Both the position numbers and the translations under genes were made by a program. The notes under the pieces were generated by a model. The model did no database searches. It was not told the DNA's origin and saw only the letters and a list, made by a program, of their open reading frames with translations. 64,000 bases of DNA from Devosia sp. SL43 (GTDB lineage: Bacteria; Pseudomonadota; Alphaproteobacteria; Rhizobiales; Devosiaceae), in contig NZ_CP063401.1 of the NCBI RefSeq assembly GCF_021729885.1, forward strand, positions 1,860,001 through 1,924,000. Reading direction: 5' to 3'. Positions within the stretch are counted from its first letter, which is position 1, and each line of letters starts with the position of its first letter. Shown piece by piece: positions 1 to 8,391 of the stretch.

Positions 1-1
1 C

Positions 2-727
2 ACGCAGCTGGCCGGCATCGGTGCTGGTATCGACGGCAAGGACGAAACCATCGCCGGCCTCCAGGACGATCTGCTGTCGGCGCAGGAATTGTCCGACGAG
101 GCCAATGCACAAGTGGCCCTGCTCAACCAGCAGCTGGCCGCTCTTCGCACCCAGATCGGCGCGCTGGAGGCCGCGCTCGAAGCCTCGGAAACTCGCGACA
201 CCGAATCCCGCACCCAGATCGCCGACCTCGGTCGCCGCCTCAACCTGGCGCTGGCCCAGCGCGTGCAGGACCTGACCCGTTATCGCTCCGACTTCTTCGG
301 CCGCCTGCGCGAAATCCTCGAAGGCCGCGCCGATGTCCGCGTCGTCGGCGACCGCTTCGTGTTCCAGTCCGAAGTGTTGTTCGAGCCCGGCCAGGCCGAC
401 GTCCAGTCCGAAGGTCTGCCCGATCTAGACGCCCTGGCCGACGCCATCCTGCAGCTCGAAACCGAGATTCCACCTGACATCAACTGGGTGCTGCGCATCG
501 ACGGCCACACCGATAGCCGCCCGATCAGCAATGCCCGCTTCCCCTCGAACTGGGAACTGTCAGCCGCCCGCGCCATCTCGGTGGCGCAGTATCTGGTGAC
601 GCGCGGCGTATCGCCCAACCGGCTGGTCGCCGCAGGGTTCGGCGAATTTACGCCGCTCGATCCGGGTGAGACGGATGAGGCCTATCGGCGGAACAGGCGC
701 ATCGAGTTCAAGCTGACCGAGGGTTAG
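2..727 (+). CDS. OmpA/MotB-domain envelope protein, C-terminal part (5' end outside window)
   Basis: The reading frame is open from base 2, so the true start lies upstream of the window; an internal TTG at 89 is not a credible start. The visible N-terminal stretch of about 85 residues is rich in Leu, Ala, Gln and Glu with heptad-like spacing and looks like a coiled coil. The C-terminal 140 residues match the OmpA/MotB peptidoglycan-binding fold: a beta-strand ending in FEPG, then the DGHTD motif, an N..LS..RA helix, and a closing RRIEF strand. Such proteins tether the outer layer or a motor-like complex to the cell wall. In related bacteria similar fusions are annotated as peptidoglycan-binding proteins with a membrane-anchored N-terminus, which cannot be seen here. 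It ends two bases before palindrome R1 and faces the ABC exporter convergently. Confidence 0.85.
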   Translation, partial: TQLAGIGAGIDGKDETIAGLQDDLLSAQELSDEANAQVALLNQQLAALRTQIGALEAALEASETRDTESRTQIADLGRRLNLALAQRVQDLTRYRSDFFGRLREILEGRADVRVVGDRFVFQSEVLFEPGQADVQSEGLPDLDALADAILQLETEIPPDINWVLRIDGHTDSRPISNARFPSNWELSAARAISVAQYLVTRGVSPNRLVAAGFGEFTPLDPGETDEAYRRNRRIEFKLTEG

Positions 728-728
728 C

Positions 729-857
729 GCCACGCCCTCGTGGTTCGAGGCGCTAAAGAAGCGCACCTCACCATGAGGGCTGTCGTTGGCTCGGTGTCCC
801 AGTAGTCCTCATGGTGAGGTGCGAGCTCTTGCGAGCCTCGAACCACGAGGGCGTGGC
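729..857. repeat. R1 palindromic element, copy 1
   Basis: This 129-bp near-perfect inverted repeat has outer arms starting GCCACGCCCTCGTGGTTCG and ending in the complement. Each arm carries a smaller internal hairpin: GCGCT...AGCGC on the left and a GAGCTC-containing one on the right. It fills the gap between two convergent stop codons. It is homologous, in opposite orientation, to the copies at 11431 and 50459, and its central loop is also conserved. Confidence 0.9.
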
Positions 858-859
858 TC

Positions 860-2680
860 TCAGCCCGCCACGTCATCCAGCCGGAACTGCAACCGGGCCA
901 GCTCCGCGTAGCGCCCGCCCTTGGCCACCAGCTCGTCATGCGTGCCCTGATCGATGATATGCCCGGCATCGAGCACCAGTATCTTGTCGGCGTCGCGGAT
1001 CGTGGCAAGGCGATGTGCGATGACCAGCGTAGTGCGGCCCTGCATCAGATGTTCAAGCGCCGTCTGCACCAGCCGCTCGCTCTGCGCGTCGAGGGCACTG
1101 GTAGCCTCGTCCAGCAACAGGATCGGCGCGTTCTTGAGGATGGCGCGGGCAATGGCGAGGCGCTGCTTCTGCCCGCCCGACAGCATGACGCCACGCTCGC
1201 CGACCATCGACTGATAGCCCATCGGCAGGTCCGTGACGAAGTCATGCACCAGCGCAGCCTTGGCCGCCGCTTCGACCTCGGCATCGCTGGCTTCGGGTTT
1301 GCCGAAGCGGATGTTGTCGGCCACCGTGCCGGCAAAGATCGTCGGCTCCTGCTCCACATAGGCGAAGCGCTGGCGCAGATCGCGTAGCCGGACCTTGCGC
1401 AGGTCGACGCCGTCGACCAGGATTGCCCCGGACCCGACATCGTAGAAACGCTGCAACAGCGACAGCGTCGTCGACTTGCCCGAGCCCGAGGCCCCCACCA
1501 GAGCCACCGTTTCACCCGAGCCAACGGTAAAATTGAGATCGGTCAGCACCAGCTCGTGCCCACCGGTCTGATAGCCAAAATTGACATGCTCGAACGTCAC
1601 CGTGCCCAAAGCCGGCACCGGCAGGGCAACCGGATTGACCGGATCCTTGATGGCCGGTTCGGTATCGAGAATTTCGGTCAGCCGTTCGGTCGCGCCCGAA
1701 ATGGTGGCCAGCATGCCCATGACTTCGCTGACATTGGTCAGTGCGCCCGACGCCATCAGCGCATAGACGAGGAACTGCGCCAGCTGACCCGCCGTGACCG
1801 TACCCTCGAACACCGAGCGGGCGCCCCACCAGATGAGGAAGACAACGGCAGCCGTGCCGAGGAAAATGACCATGCCAACCAGCACGGCGCGAGCCCCGAG
1901 CCGCTTGACCTCGGCACGATAGCTGTCCTGGCTGCGCTCGTCATAGATGGCCGACTGTACCGGCTCCTGCGTGAACGCTTTGACGGTTCGCGTCGCGCCC
2001 AGCATCTCCGTCGCCATGGCCGAAAGATCGGCCAGCGCATCCTGGGTGCGGCGGGACATGCCACGCAGCCGACGAGAGAACGCGATGATCGGGAACAGCA
2101 AGGCTGGCGCCGCAATAACCACAGCCAGTGTCAGCACCGGGCTGGTGAGGAACATCATCACCAGCGCACCGATGATGGTGACGATGGAGCGCAGGGCCAG
2201 CGAGAAACTCGAACCGACCGCAGCCCGGATCACGCCCACGTCGCCATTGAGCCGACTGGTGAGCTCGCCCACCCGGTTGGTATCGAAATAGCGGGCGTCG
2301 AGCCCCAGCAAATGGGCAAAGACGGCCTGCCGCAGATCGGCCAGCACTTTTTCGCCGATGATCGAGATGAAATAGAAGCGCGCGCCGCTGGCCACGCCCA
2401 TGATCAGCGCGATTCCGACGATCAGCCAGCCATAGCGCGTGACGTTTTCAAGGTTCTTGGTGAGGAAGCCTTCATCGATCGCCCCGCCCAGCACCGCCGG
2501 GATCGCCAGCGACGACGTCGCCGACACCAGCAGAAACAGCACCGTCAGCGCCAGTCGCACCGGATAGCGCAGCACAAACGGCATCAGGCGCCGCAGCGGC
2601 TGCAGCTTGCGCGGCGTGATGACGTCCTTGGGCACAATCTTGTCTGGATCGGCCTGAACCGGGACCGCCTGGTCTGTCAT
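860..2680 (-). CDS. ABC exporter, fused membrane and ATPase domains (MsbA/LmrA type)
   Basis: This 606-residue half-transporter has an N-terminal six-helix ABC-type-1 membrane domain (about residues 40-330) followed by a nucleotide-binding domain. The ATPase shows Walker A GASGSGKST near residue 396, the signature LSGGQKQR and Walker B ILLLDEATSALD with the catalytic Glu. The protein should dimerise in the inner membrane and export a lipid or drug-like substrate; the substrate cannot be read from sequence. The frame extends 55 codons upstream, but that part is basic and low in complexity, so I start at the ATG at 2680. The gene is monocistronic, convergent with the OmpA-like gene and divergent from rpmE. 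This architecture is common in rhizobia just upstream of rpmE. Confidence 0.93.
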   Translation of the reverse strand: MTDQAVPVQADPDKIVPKDVITPRKLQPLRRLMPFVLRYPVRLALTVLFLLVSATSSLAIPAVLGGAIDEGFLTKNLENVTRYGWLIVGIALIMGVASGARFYFISIIGEKVLADLRQAVFAHLLGLDARYFDTNRVGELTSRLNGDVGVIRAAVGSSFSLALRSIVTIIGALVMMFLTSPVLTLAVVIAAPALLFPIIAFSRRLRGMSRRTQDALADLSAMATEMLGATRTVKAFTQEPVQSAIYDERSQDSYRAEVKRLGARAVLVGMVIFLGTAAVVFLIWWGARSVFEGTVTAGQLAQFLVYALMASGALTNVSEVMGMLATISGATERLTEILDTEPAIKDPVNPVALPVPALGTVTFEHVNFGYQTGGHELVLTDLNFTVGSGETVALVGASGSGKSTTLSLLQRFYDVGSGAILVDGVDLRKVRLRDLRQRFAYVEQEPTIFAGTVADNIRFGKPEASDAEVEAAAKAALVHDFVTDLPMGYQSMVGERGVMLSGGQKQRLAIARAILKNAPILLLDEATSALDAQSERLVQTALEHLMQGRTTLVIAHRLATIRDADKILVLDAGHIIDQGTHDELVAKGGRYAELARLQFRLDDVAG

Positions 2681-2902
2681 CGATCGGTTACGCCATTCTG
2701 GTCGAGGTCCGCCCGGAAGCCCCGGGCGCGCTGAGGCACCGATATAGGCACTGCACCCGGTACGGGCAACAGCTTTGTCCGGCAGCAAATTGCCGCGGCA
2801 CGCCCTTGCAGATCGGTCAGGCTTTCTGTATGAAGCCGCCAACACGAAGTTCTAGATGGCTCTCCGGGCGCTCAGGCGCCCGTTTGATTTGAGGCGACTG
2901 CG

Positions 2903-3124
2903 ATGAAGGCTGATATCCACCCGGACTACCACTTGATCAATGTGGTGATGACCGACGGCACCAAGTACCAGACCCGTTCGACCTACGGCAAAGAGGGTGA
3001 CACCCTTCAGCTCGACATCGATTCCAAGACCCACCCGGCCTGGACCGGCGGCACGGGCCAGCTGCTCGACCGCGGCGGCCGCGTCTCGCGCTTCAAGGAA
3101 CGCTTCAAGGGCCTCGGCATCTAA
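2903..3124 (+). CDS. rpmE: 50S ribosomal protein L31
   Basis: The 73-residue protein begins [10 protein letters not shown] and ends with the [11 protein letters not shown] motif typical of L31, which joins the central protuberance of the large ribosomal subunit and bridges to the small one. It has no cysteine at all, so it is the zinc-independent C-minus form, usual in Rhizobiales. A Shine-Dalgarno-like GAGGCGA lies about eight bases before the ATG. The gene is divergent from the ABC exporter and is followed by a strong rho-independent terminator, so it is probably transcribed alone. Confidence 0.97.
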   Translation: MKADIHPDYHLINVVMTDGTKYQTRSTYGKEGDTLQLDIDSKTHPAWTGGTGQLLDRGGRVSRFKERFKGLGI

Positions 3125-3145
3125 GCCGATCTCTGTTGGAATTCG

Positions 3146-3174
3146 AAAAGCCCGGCCATTGCGCCGGGCTTTTT
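3146..3174 (+). terminator. Rho-independent terminator of rpmE
   Basis: An 11-bp perfect stem (AAAAGCCCGGC with GCCGGGCTTTT) encloses a 6-base loop and runs into a T-rich tail, 22 bases after the rpmE stop. The A-tract on the left arm means it could also stop transcripts from the minus strand. Confidence 0.92.
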
Positions 3175-3211
3175 GTTTGCCGTGGGCTCGGCATGCCACG
3201 ATCGAGAAGCC

Positions 3212-3730
3212 TCAGGCCCGCGCGAAAGCCGCCTTGAGCCGTGCCAGCTGATCGGCAATGCCATTGGCCGTGCTTGGATCGAGTTCCGGCATCTTGCCGC
3301 GTTCGAGCGTATCGAACTGCATCACGCGATCGAACAGGCGGTCGCCTTTGTCGACGAAATTGCGCAAGACTTCGGGCAATTGGTCATAGCCCGGGCCGCC
3401 GCGCTCGGAGGGCGTCGCCGAAAACTTGACCTTCTCCTTCTCGGAGCGGGCATTTTCCTTGGTGATCTCGCCTTCGTTGACGGCACGTTGCAGCAGCAGC
3501 CAGGAGGCGAGCTGCATCAGTCGCGTCGTCAGGCGCATCGATTCGGTGGCATAGAGGAATGAGGCTTCGCGACCCAGGATACGGCTGTCGGCGCGTCCGT
3601 CGCCATCAAGATAAGCGGCCACTTCCTCGATCAGGGCCATGCCTTCACGATAGAGCAGGTCGAAGCCGCCGGAGGCCACGATACGCGGCCCGATGGCAAT
3701 GGCTGGTCCTGTCTCGTTCAGATCGGTCAA
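3212..3730 (-). CDS. DUF1465 family protein, RcdA-like
   Basis: This 172-residue, mostly helical, soluble protein belongs to the DUF1465 family. It shows the conserved central helix with LYATESMRLTTRLMQLASWLL near residues 60-80. The family includes Caulobacter RcdA, an adaptor that helps ClpXP degrade the cell-cycle regulator CtrA, so a role in regulated proteolysis is plausible but is inferred from family membership. The start is a TTG at 3730 with AGGAG about ten bases upstream; no in-frame ATG fits better. It converges on rpmE, sharing the terminator region. Nothing in the sequence tells whether it keeps the RcdA adaptor function. Confidence 0.85.
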   Translation of the reverse strand: MTDLNETGPAIAIGPRIVASGGFDLLYREGMALIEEVAAYLDGDGRADSRILGREASFLYATESMRLTTRLMQLASWLLLQRAVNEGEITKENARSEKEKVKFSATPSERGGPGYDQLPEVLRNFVDKGDRLFDRVMQFDTLERGKMPELDPSTANGIADQLARLKAAFARA

Positions 3731-3852
3731 GCCATCGGCTCCTCTCGCATCGTGTCATGCTAGGCGCAAATGCCCACCCCGTCATCCCCAGGCTGCAATC
3801 AACCTGAAAAGAGCTTTAAGATCAGGGCGATACGATGACCAGACCATACCCC

Positions 3853-3884
3853 AGAAAAGAAAAAAGAGCGGTAAGAACCGCTCT
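3853..3884 (-). terminator. Rho-independent terminator on the minus strand with no coding gene upstream
   Basis: Read on the minus strand, the perfect 8-bp stem AGAGCGGT/ACCGCTCT with a 4-base loop is followed by a run of six T and a further T-rich stretch. The only genes upstream on this strand begin hundreds of bases away, across a plus-strand ORF, so the terminator probably ends a non-coding transcript. Confidence 0.8.
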
Positions 3885-4010
3885 CGAAGTTAACAGGGAG
3901 GCGTCAAACAGAGGGAGAAACCACTCTGAAAAATCCAGAAGATCTGAATAACCTCAAGTTAGCAGCAAGAGATTAATTGCTAGTTAACAGGAGTCGATTT
4001 CTTAACCTTG
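3885..4010 (-). ncRNA. Candidate small RNA ending at the 3853-3884 terminator (start unknown)
   Basis: The stretch 3731-4146 is unusually AT-rich and has no convincing gene. Read on the minus strand it carries CTCCTGTTAAC (complement of 3983-3993), CCTCCCTGTTAAC (complement of 3889-3901) and TCTCCCTC (complement of 3911-3918) before the intrinsic terminator. Repeated CU-rich motifs that can pair with Shine-Dalgarno sequences are typical of alphaproteobacterial trans-acting small RNAs. I see no clear promoter, so the 5' boundary given is a guess. The alternative is an untranslated tail of an unknown minus-strand message. Confidence 0.4.
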
Positions 4011-4146
4011 GAACTTTTGCCTTTGTTGACTGTTCTCGCTTCCAGCAAGTCATGGTGAACAGATTATGAATGACCCGTTCCGATCCCGTGCAGCCCGACC
4101 AGGGCATGGTGCGGATATTGGCGCTATGCCGAGATGGGAGACGACG

Positions 4147-4356
4147 ATGACAACGATATCCGCTGGAGCAGCCGCTGGCCTTCTCGTCGCGCTGATGGTG
4201 GTAGCAACCGATGGCCGCGCCGCCGAGGTGATGACACCAGCCAAGCTGGATAGTGCCGTCACGCAGCCCAGCTCGACGCGCACGGTCTATCAGCTGCGGT
4301 CGCCCCGCACGCTCGGCAAGGTCGACGCCGAAAGCGCCTTCGCCGCTAGAATTTGA
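4147..4356 (+). CDS. Small exported protein of unknown function
   Basis: The 69-residue product has a short N-terminus, an uninterrupted hydrophobic segment (about residues 5-22) and an Ala-x-Ala site around DGRAAE, which together look like a Sec signal peptide. The mature part would be only about 45 residues, without cysteines or recognisable motifs. An in-frame ATG at 4126 and another at 4066 could extend it; I chose 4147 because the signal peptide then has the usual length. Its 3' end overlaps the convergent DUF1192 gene by 11 bases. I do not recognise a family, and it could be a chance ORF. Confidence 0.45.
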   Translation: MTTISAGAAAGLLVALMVVATDGRAAEVMTPAKLDSAVTQPSSTRTVYQLRSPRTLGKVDAESAFAARI

Positions 4357-4528
4357 AGATCGAATCGGCTGCCTTGCGCGTCGCGCCTCTCGCGTCGATT
4401 GCGACGCGCAGGCGGGCAATCTCGCCTTCCAGCAGGCTGATCCGATCTGTCAGCTCTTCCACCGACATCGTATCGATTGCCATCCCGACTTCGTGGGCCT
4501 TAGGCTTCTTGATGTCTTCGTCGTCCAT
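4346..4528 (-). CDS. DUF1192 family protein
   Basis: The 60-residue acidic protein begins MDDEDIKKPKAHEVG and continues with a helix (SVEELTDRISLLEGEIARL) that looks like a short coiled coil, as in the DUF1192 family of alphaproteobacteria. Function is unknown. The frame is open further upstream, but the ATG at 4528 is the family start and has an AGGAG sequence just before it. It is divergent from the quinone oxidoreductase, with only 84 bases between the start codons, a pairing often seen in Hyphomicrobiales. No membrane segment or signal is present. Confidence 0.85.
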   Translation of the reverse strand: MDDEDIKKPKAHEVGMAIDTMSVEELTDRISLLEGEIARLRVAIDARGATRKAADSIFKF

Positions 4529-4612
4529 GCCAGCCTCCTTGCGCCTCTTGTTCTCCCAATAGTCTAGCGCACGAGGCTTGCCCGGCAAGCCCGCTTCGAC
4601 GAGCATGCGCGC

Positions 4613-5626
4613 ATGACAACTCCCGCTAACATGCAAGCAGTCGCGATTAGCAGTCCCGGCGGCCCCGACGTCCTTCAACGCCAGACTTGGGCCATGCCGC
4701 CCTGCCGCGTCGGCGAGGTTTTGATCCGCGTCGCGGCGGCCGGCGTCAATGGTCCCGATCTGGCCCAGCGTCGCGGCCACTACGATCCGCCACCGGACGC
4801 ATCACCGCTGCCGGGGCTCGAAGTGGCTGGCGAAATCTTCATGGTTGGCGATGGCGTGACCGATTGGCAGGCCGGCGACCGCGTCATGGCGCTCTGCAAT
4901 GGCGGCGGCTATGCCGATTTCGTGGCGGTGCCGGCTGGGCAGGTTCTGCCGGTCCCCACTGGCTTGACGCTGATCGAAGCGGCCGCTTTGCCTGAGACCT
5001 GGTTCACCATCACCCAAACCCTGGTGATGCGCGCGGGCCTCGCGCCCAGCATGACCGTGCTGGTCCATGGCGCAGCCGGTGGCATCGGCGGCGCGGCGAT
5101 CCAGATCGCGACCATCCTCGGCGCCCAGGCCATTGCCGTGGTCTCCTCGACCGACAAAGCCGCCTATGCCATACGGCTCGGCGCCATCGCGACGATTGAC
5201 TACACAATCGAAGACGTCGCCGCCCGCGCGCTGGAGCTGACCGCCGGAAAGGGCGTCGACCGCGTCGTCGACATTATCGGCGGCGCGATGACGGAAAAGA
5301 ACATCGCGGCCTCCGCACGCGGTGGCCATATCGTGCAGGTGTCAACGCTCGACGGCGCCACGGCGCCCGTATCGCTACGCGCCATCATGGCCAAGCAGCT
5401 GACCCTGTCCGGCTCCACGCTCCGTCCGCAGACGCCGGCCACCAAGGCCGCCATCGCCGACCGCATCCGCAAGGACCTGCTGCCGGCGCTATCGGCGCCC
5501 GGTTTCCTCAAACCTGATATCACGACCTTTCCGATTGACGACGCTCCAGGCGCCCATCGGGCGATGGAAGGGCGGCAGCATATCGGCAAGATCGTCCTAG
5601 TCACGCCGTTCGGGGCAGGGAAATAG
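4613..5626 (+). CDS. NAD(P)H:quinone oxidoreductase, zinc-free MDR family (QOR/PIG3 type)
   Basis: This 337-residue medium-chain reductase has an N-terminal GroES-like domain (residues 15-125) with the GVNGPDLAQRRG segment typical of PIG3-like quinone reductases. A Rossmann domain follows with the VHGAAGGIG dinucleotide motif near residue 150. The cysteines and histidines that bind catalytic zinc in alcohol dehydrogenases are absent, so it should reduce quinones or activated double bonds with NADPH in the cytoplasm. The exact substrate is unknown. It is transcribed alone from the short divergent region shared with the DUF1192 gene. Confidence 0.9.
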   Translation: MTTPANMQAVAISSPGGPDVLQRQTWAMPPCRVGEVLIRVAAAGVNGPDLAQRRGHYDPPPDASPLPGLEVAGEIFMVGDGVTDWQAGDRVMALCNGGGYADFVAVPAGQVLPVPTGLTLIEAAALPETWFTITQTLVMRAGLAPSMTVLVHGAAGGIGGAAIQIATILGAQAIAVVSSTDKAAYAIRLGAIATIDYTIEDVAARALELTAGKGVDRVVDIIGGAMTEKNIAASARGGHIVQVSTLDGATAPVSLRAIMAKQLTLSGSTLRPQTPATKAAIADRIRKDLLPALSAPGFLKPDITTFPIDDAPGAHRAMEGRQHIGKIVLVTPFGAGK

Positions 5627-5770
5627 CGACAGTAGAAGTGGATCATATCCACAATCCCATTGCGGATCGGGGACCAAATCCATATATTGCAACCTGTTCC
5701 CCCTCAGCATGAAGCAAAGAGGCGGAGCGGCCCGGAGGAAAACCGGCCGCGCCTGCAGGAGAGATTTATC

Positions 5771-6499
5771 ATGACCACGCCACTGTTGATGCCCAAGGCG
5801 ACCGCCGTCTGGCTCGTGGACAACACGGCGCTGTCGTTCGAACAGATCGCAGCCTTCTGCACTTTGCATCCGCTTGAAGTTCAAGGCATTGCCGATGGCG
5901 ATGTCGCCGGCGGCATCATGGGCGTCAACCCGATCCAGAACGGTCAGCTGACCCGCGAAGAAATCGAGAAGGCCGAGGGCGATCCCAGCTATCGCCTCAA
6001 GCTCAGCGAGCCCAAGGTTCGCGTCGCTGCGGCAAAGCGCAAGGGTCCCCGCTATACCCCGATCTCGCGCCGCAACGAGCGCCCCAACGCCATCAAGTGG
6101 CTGGTGCGTAACCATCCCGAGCTCAAGGACGCGCAGATCATGCGTCTGGTCGGCACCACCAAGTCGACCATCGACTCGGTGCGTGAATCCACCCACTGGA
6201 ACTCCGCCAACCTCGCCGCCATGGACCCGGTGACGCTGGGCCTCTGCAGCCAGATCGACCTCGACCTCGAGGTCAAGCGCTCGAGCAAGGGCGGCCCGGG
6301 CGTCGACGAGCCGGAAGAAGGCACGATGCTGATGACGGCCGAGGAAGCCCTCGCCCGCTCCGGCGCCCGTGGCCACTCGGAAGGTCCGGATGGCGAATTT
6401 GCCGCCAACGATCACCGCCCCGAGCAGGCGCAGGACGATTTCGACGCGGACTCCGTGTTCTCCAAGCTCAAGTCGCTCAAGAGCGACACCGACAACTAA
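5771..6499 (+). CDS. trcR: DUF1013 protein, cell-cycle transcriptional regulator TrcR
   Basis: The 242-residue protein starts MTTPLLMPKATAVWLVDNT, the highly conserved opening of the DUF1013 family, now often named TrcR and linked to cell-cycle transcription in alphaproteobacteria. Residues 15-45 and 120-150 resemble helix-turn-helix segments (ALSFEQIAAFC and KDAQIMRLVGTTKSTIDSVR), which fits DNA or RNA polymerase binding. The C-terminal 70 residues are acidic and probably disordered, ending in a DADSVFSKLKSL helix. The upstream frame extends to 5660, but the ATG at 5771 follows a good ribosome site (CAGGAGAG). The 144-base leader suggests its own promoter. Confidence 0.88.
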   Translation: MTTPLLMPKATAVWLVDNTALSFEQIAAFCTLHPLEVQGIADGDVAGGIMGVNPIQNGQLTREEIEKAEGDPSYRLKLSEPKVRVAAAKRKGPRYTPISRRNERPNAIKWLVRNHPELKDAQIMRLVGTTKSTIDSVRESTHWNSANLAAMDPVTLGLCSQIDLDLEVKRSSKGGPGVDEPEEGTMLMTAEEALARSGARGHSEGPDGEFAANDHRPEQAQDDFDADSVFSKLKSLKSDTDN

Positions 6500-6517
6500 G
6501 AAGGTTCGGCCAGCGGA

Positions 6518-8368
6518 ATGGAAAACAACATCCTGCTGGCCATCTTCGTTTTGTTGGCAGCCAGCGTCGCGCTGGTGCCGCTGGCCAAGGCGGCAGGCCT
6601 TGGCACCGTTCTGGGCTACCTTGCAGCGGGCGTGCTGATCGGCCCCTACGGCCTCCGCCTCGTCGCCGATTCCGAAACCACCCGCCACGTCGCCGAATTC
6701 GGTATCGTCATGATGCTGTTCCTGATCGGCCTCGACCTGCAGCCCTCCGAAATCTGGCGCATGCGCCACAAGGTGCTTGGCGTTGGCGTGATGCAGCTGG
6801 TGCTCACCACGGCCATCATCGCCGTGGCCATGCTCGCCGCCGGCTTTGCCTTCAACGTTGCCATCATCGTGGGCCTGGCCTTGTCCATGTCATCCACGGC
6901 TATCGCCATGCAATCAGCACAGCAGCGCGACATCACCCGCTCCGATTCCGGCCGCACCAGCCTCGCCGTGCTGCTGGTGCAGGACGTGGCAGTGATCCCC
7001 ATCCTCGCCGCCATTCCGCTGCTCGCCATTGCCGCGAGCCCGTCCGAGGTCAATCAGGAGATCGAGCAGGCCGTCCAGGTCATGGACACGCCGAGCGACT
7101 GGCTGCTACCGCTGACGCTGATCGGCGCCTTCCTTGCCGCCATCGTGCTCGGCCGCTACCTCGTCCGCCCGTTGCTCGGCTATGTCGCCCGCACCGGCGT
7201 GCGCGAGGCCTTCACCGCGCTGGGACTGGCTCTCGTGGTCGGCGCGGCCTTGTTGACCCAATATCTGGGCCTGTCACCGGCCCTTGGCGCCTTCATCGGC
7301 GGCGTGCTGCTCGCCGACAGCGAATACCGCCACGAGCTCGAAAGCAATATCGAGCCGTTCAAGGGCCTGCTGCTGGGCCTGTTCTTCATCTCGGTCGGCA
7401 TGTCGATCGCCTTTTCGGTGCTCGTCACCGAACCGCTGCGCATCCTTGCGATCGTGCTGGGCTTTGTCGGCATCAAGATCGCCGTGCTGTTTGTGCTGAC
7501 CTCGATCTTCCGCATGCATCTGGCCGACCGCCTGCTGGTCGCCATCCTGCTCAGTCAGGCCGGCGAGTTCGCCTTCGTCATCCTGCAGTTCGCGCAAAGT
7601 GCTGGGGCCATCGCGGCAGCCGACTACGACGTCATGAGCGTCGCCGTTGCCCTGTCGATGATCACCACGCCACTCTTGCTGCTGGCCTTTGATCGCCTGG
7701 TGGCGCCGCAACTGGATGCGCGCCATGACGCTCGGCCCAGCGACGCCATCGACCATCCGCGCAACATCGTCGTGCTGGGCTACGGCCGCTTCGGCCAGAT
7801 CGTCACCCGCATGCTACGCGCCCAGGGTTTCGAGATGACGCTGATCGACGACGATCCGGCGCAGATCGATCTGGTGCGCAAGTTCGGCGTCAAGGTGTTC
7901 TATGGCGACGGGTCGCGGGTCGACCTACTGCATTCTGCAGGCGTCGCCCAGGCCGAACTGGTGGTAATCGCCGTCGGCGGGTCCGACCGCATCTTGGCCA
8001 TTGCCCGCAATATCCGCCGGCATTTCCCGCAGGTGCAGATTGCTGCCCGCGCCATCGATCGCGGCCATGCCCACGAACTGATGGCCCTGGGCGTGGAAGT
8101 GTTCGAGCGTGAAACCTTCCTCTCCGCCATCAGCCTGGGTGCCAAGGTGCTGGTCAAGCTCGGCCGCTCACCAGACGAAGCCGAGCGCACCGCCCGCGCC
8201 TTTGAGACGCACGACAATCAACTGCTGCAGGACAGCTTCGCCGTCCGCGATGATGAAGACGCCTATGTCGGGATGGTCCGCAGTTCGATGGGCCTGCTGA
8301 ACGACGCCATGCGCGCCGATCGTCCTACCATTCCAGTTGACAATGCGGAGCCGAAGCGTACCGAGTAG
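6518..8368 (+). CDS. Monovalent cation:proton antiporter-2, KefB/YbaL type with RCK domain
   Basis: The 616-residue protein has about 12 hydrophobic helices over residues 1-390, matching the sodium/proton exchanger (CPA2) fold. A cytoplasmic Rossmann domain near residue 415 carries the NAD-binding motif GYGRFG. This is the layout of KefB/KefC/YbaL glutathione- or nucleotide-gated potassium efflux systems. There is no separate KefG/KefF-type partner nearby, which points to the YbaL-like group. It starts 18 bases after trcR and may be read through from it. The next gene, a TauE-type exporter, begins 23 bases downstream, so the three could form one transcript. Confidence 0.92.
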   Translation: MENNILLAIFVLLAASVALVPLAKAAGLGTVLGYLAAGVLIGPYGLRLVADSETTRHVAEFGIVMMLFLIGLDLQPSEIWRMRHKVLGVGVMQLVLTTAIIAVAMLAAGFAFNVAIIVGLALSMSSTAIAMQSAQQRDITRSDSGRTSLAVLLVQDVAVIPILAAIPLLAIAASPSEVNQEIEQAVQVMDTPSDWLLPLTLIGAFLAAIVLGRYLVRPLLGYVARTGVREAFTALGLALVVGAALLTQYLGLSPALGAFIGGVLLADSEYRHELESNIEPFKGLLLGLFFISVGMSIAFSVLVTEPLRILAIVLGFVGIKIAVLFVLTSIFRMHLADRLLVAILLSQAGEFAFVILQFAQSAGAIAAADYDVMSVAVALSMITTPLLLLAFDRLVAPQLDARHDARPSDAIDHPRNIVVLGYGRFGQIVTRMLRAQGFEMTLIDDDPAQIDLVRKFGVKVFYGDGSRVDLLHSAGVAQAELVVIAVGGSDRILAIARNIRRHFPQVQIAARAIDRGHAHELMALGVEVFERETFLSAISLGAKVLVKLGRSPDEAERTARAFETHDNQLLQDSFAVRDDEDAYVGMVRSSMGLLNDAMRADRPTIPVDNAEPKRTE

Positions 8369-8391
8369 TACGACGCCCTCCGGACTATCCC

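Noticed and set aside
729-857. R1 considered as a CRISPR unit or insertion-sequence end
   Set aside because: Copies are tens of kilobases apart, there is no spacer array, and no transposase lies between or beside them in this window.
1556-2734. Long ORF antisense to the ABC exporter
   Set aside because: Its composition (many Arg, His, Gln and Asp residues) is that of a shadow of a GC-rich gene; the opposite strand carries all ABC motifs.
3973-4419. 148-codon minus-strand ORF in the AT-rich gap
   Set aside because: Arg/Ser/Cys-rich translation without a domain; it crosses the DUF1192 gene and the small exported ORF.
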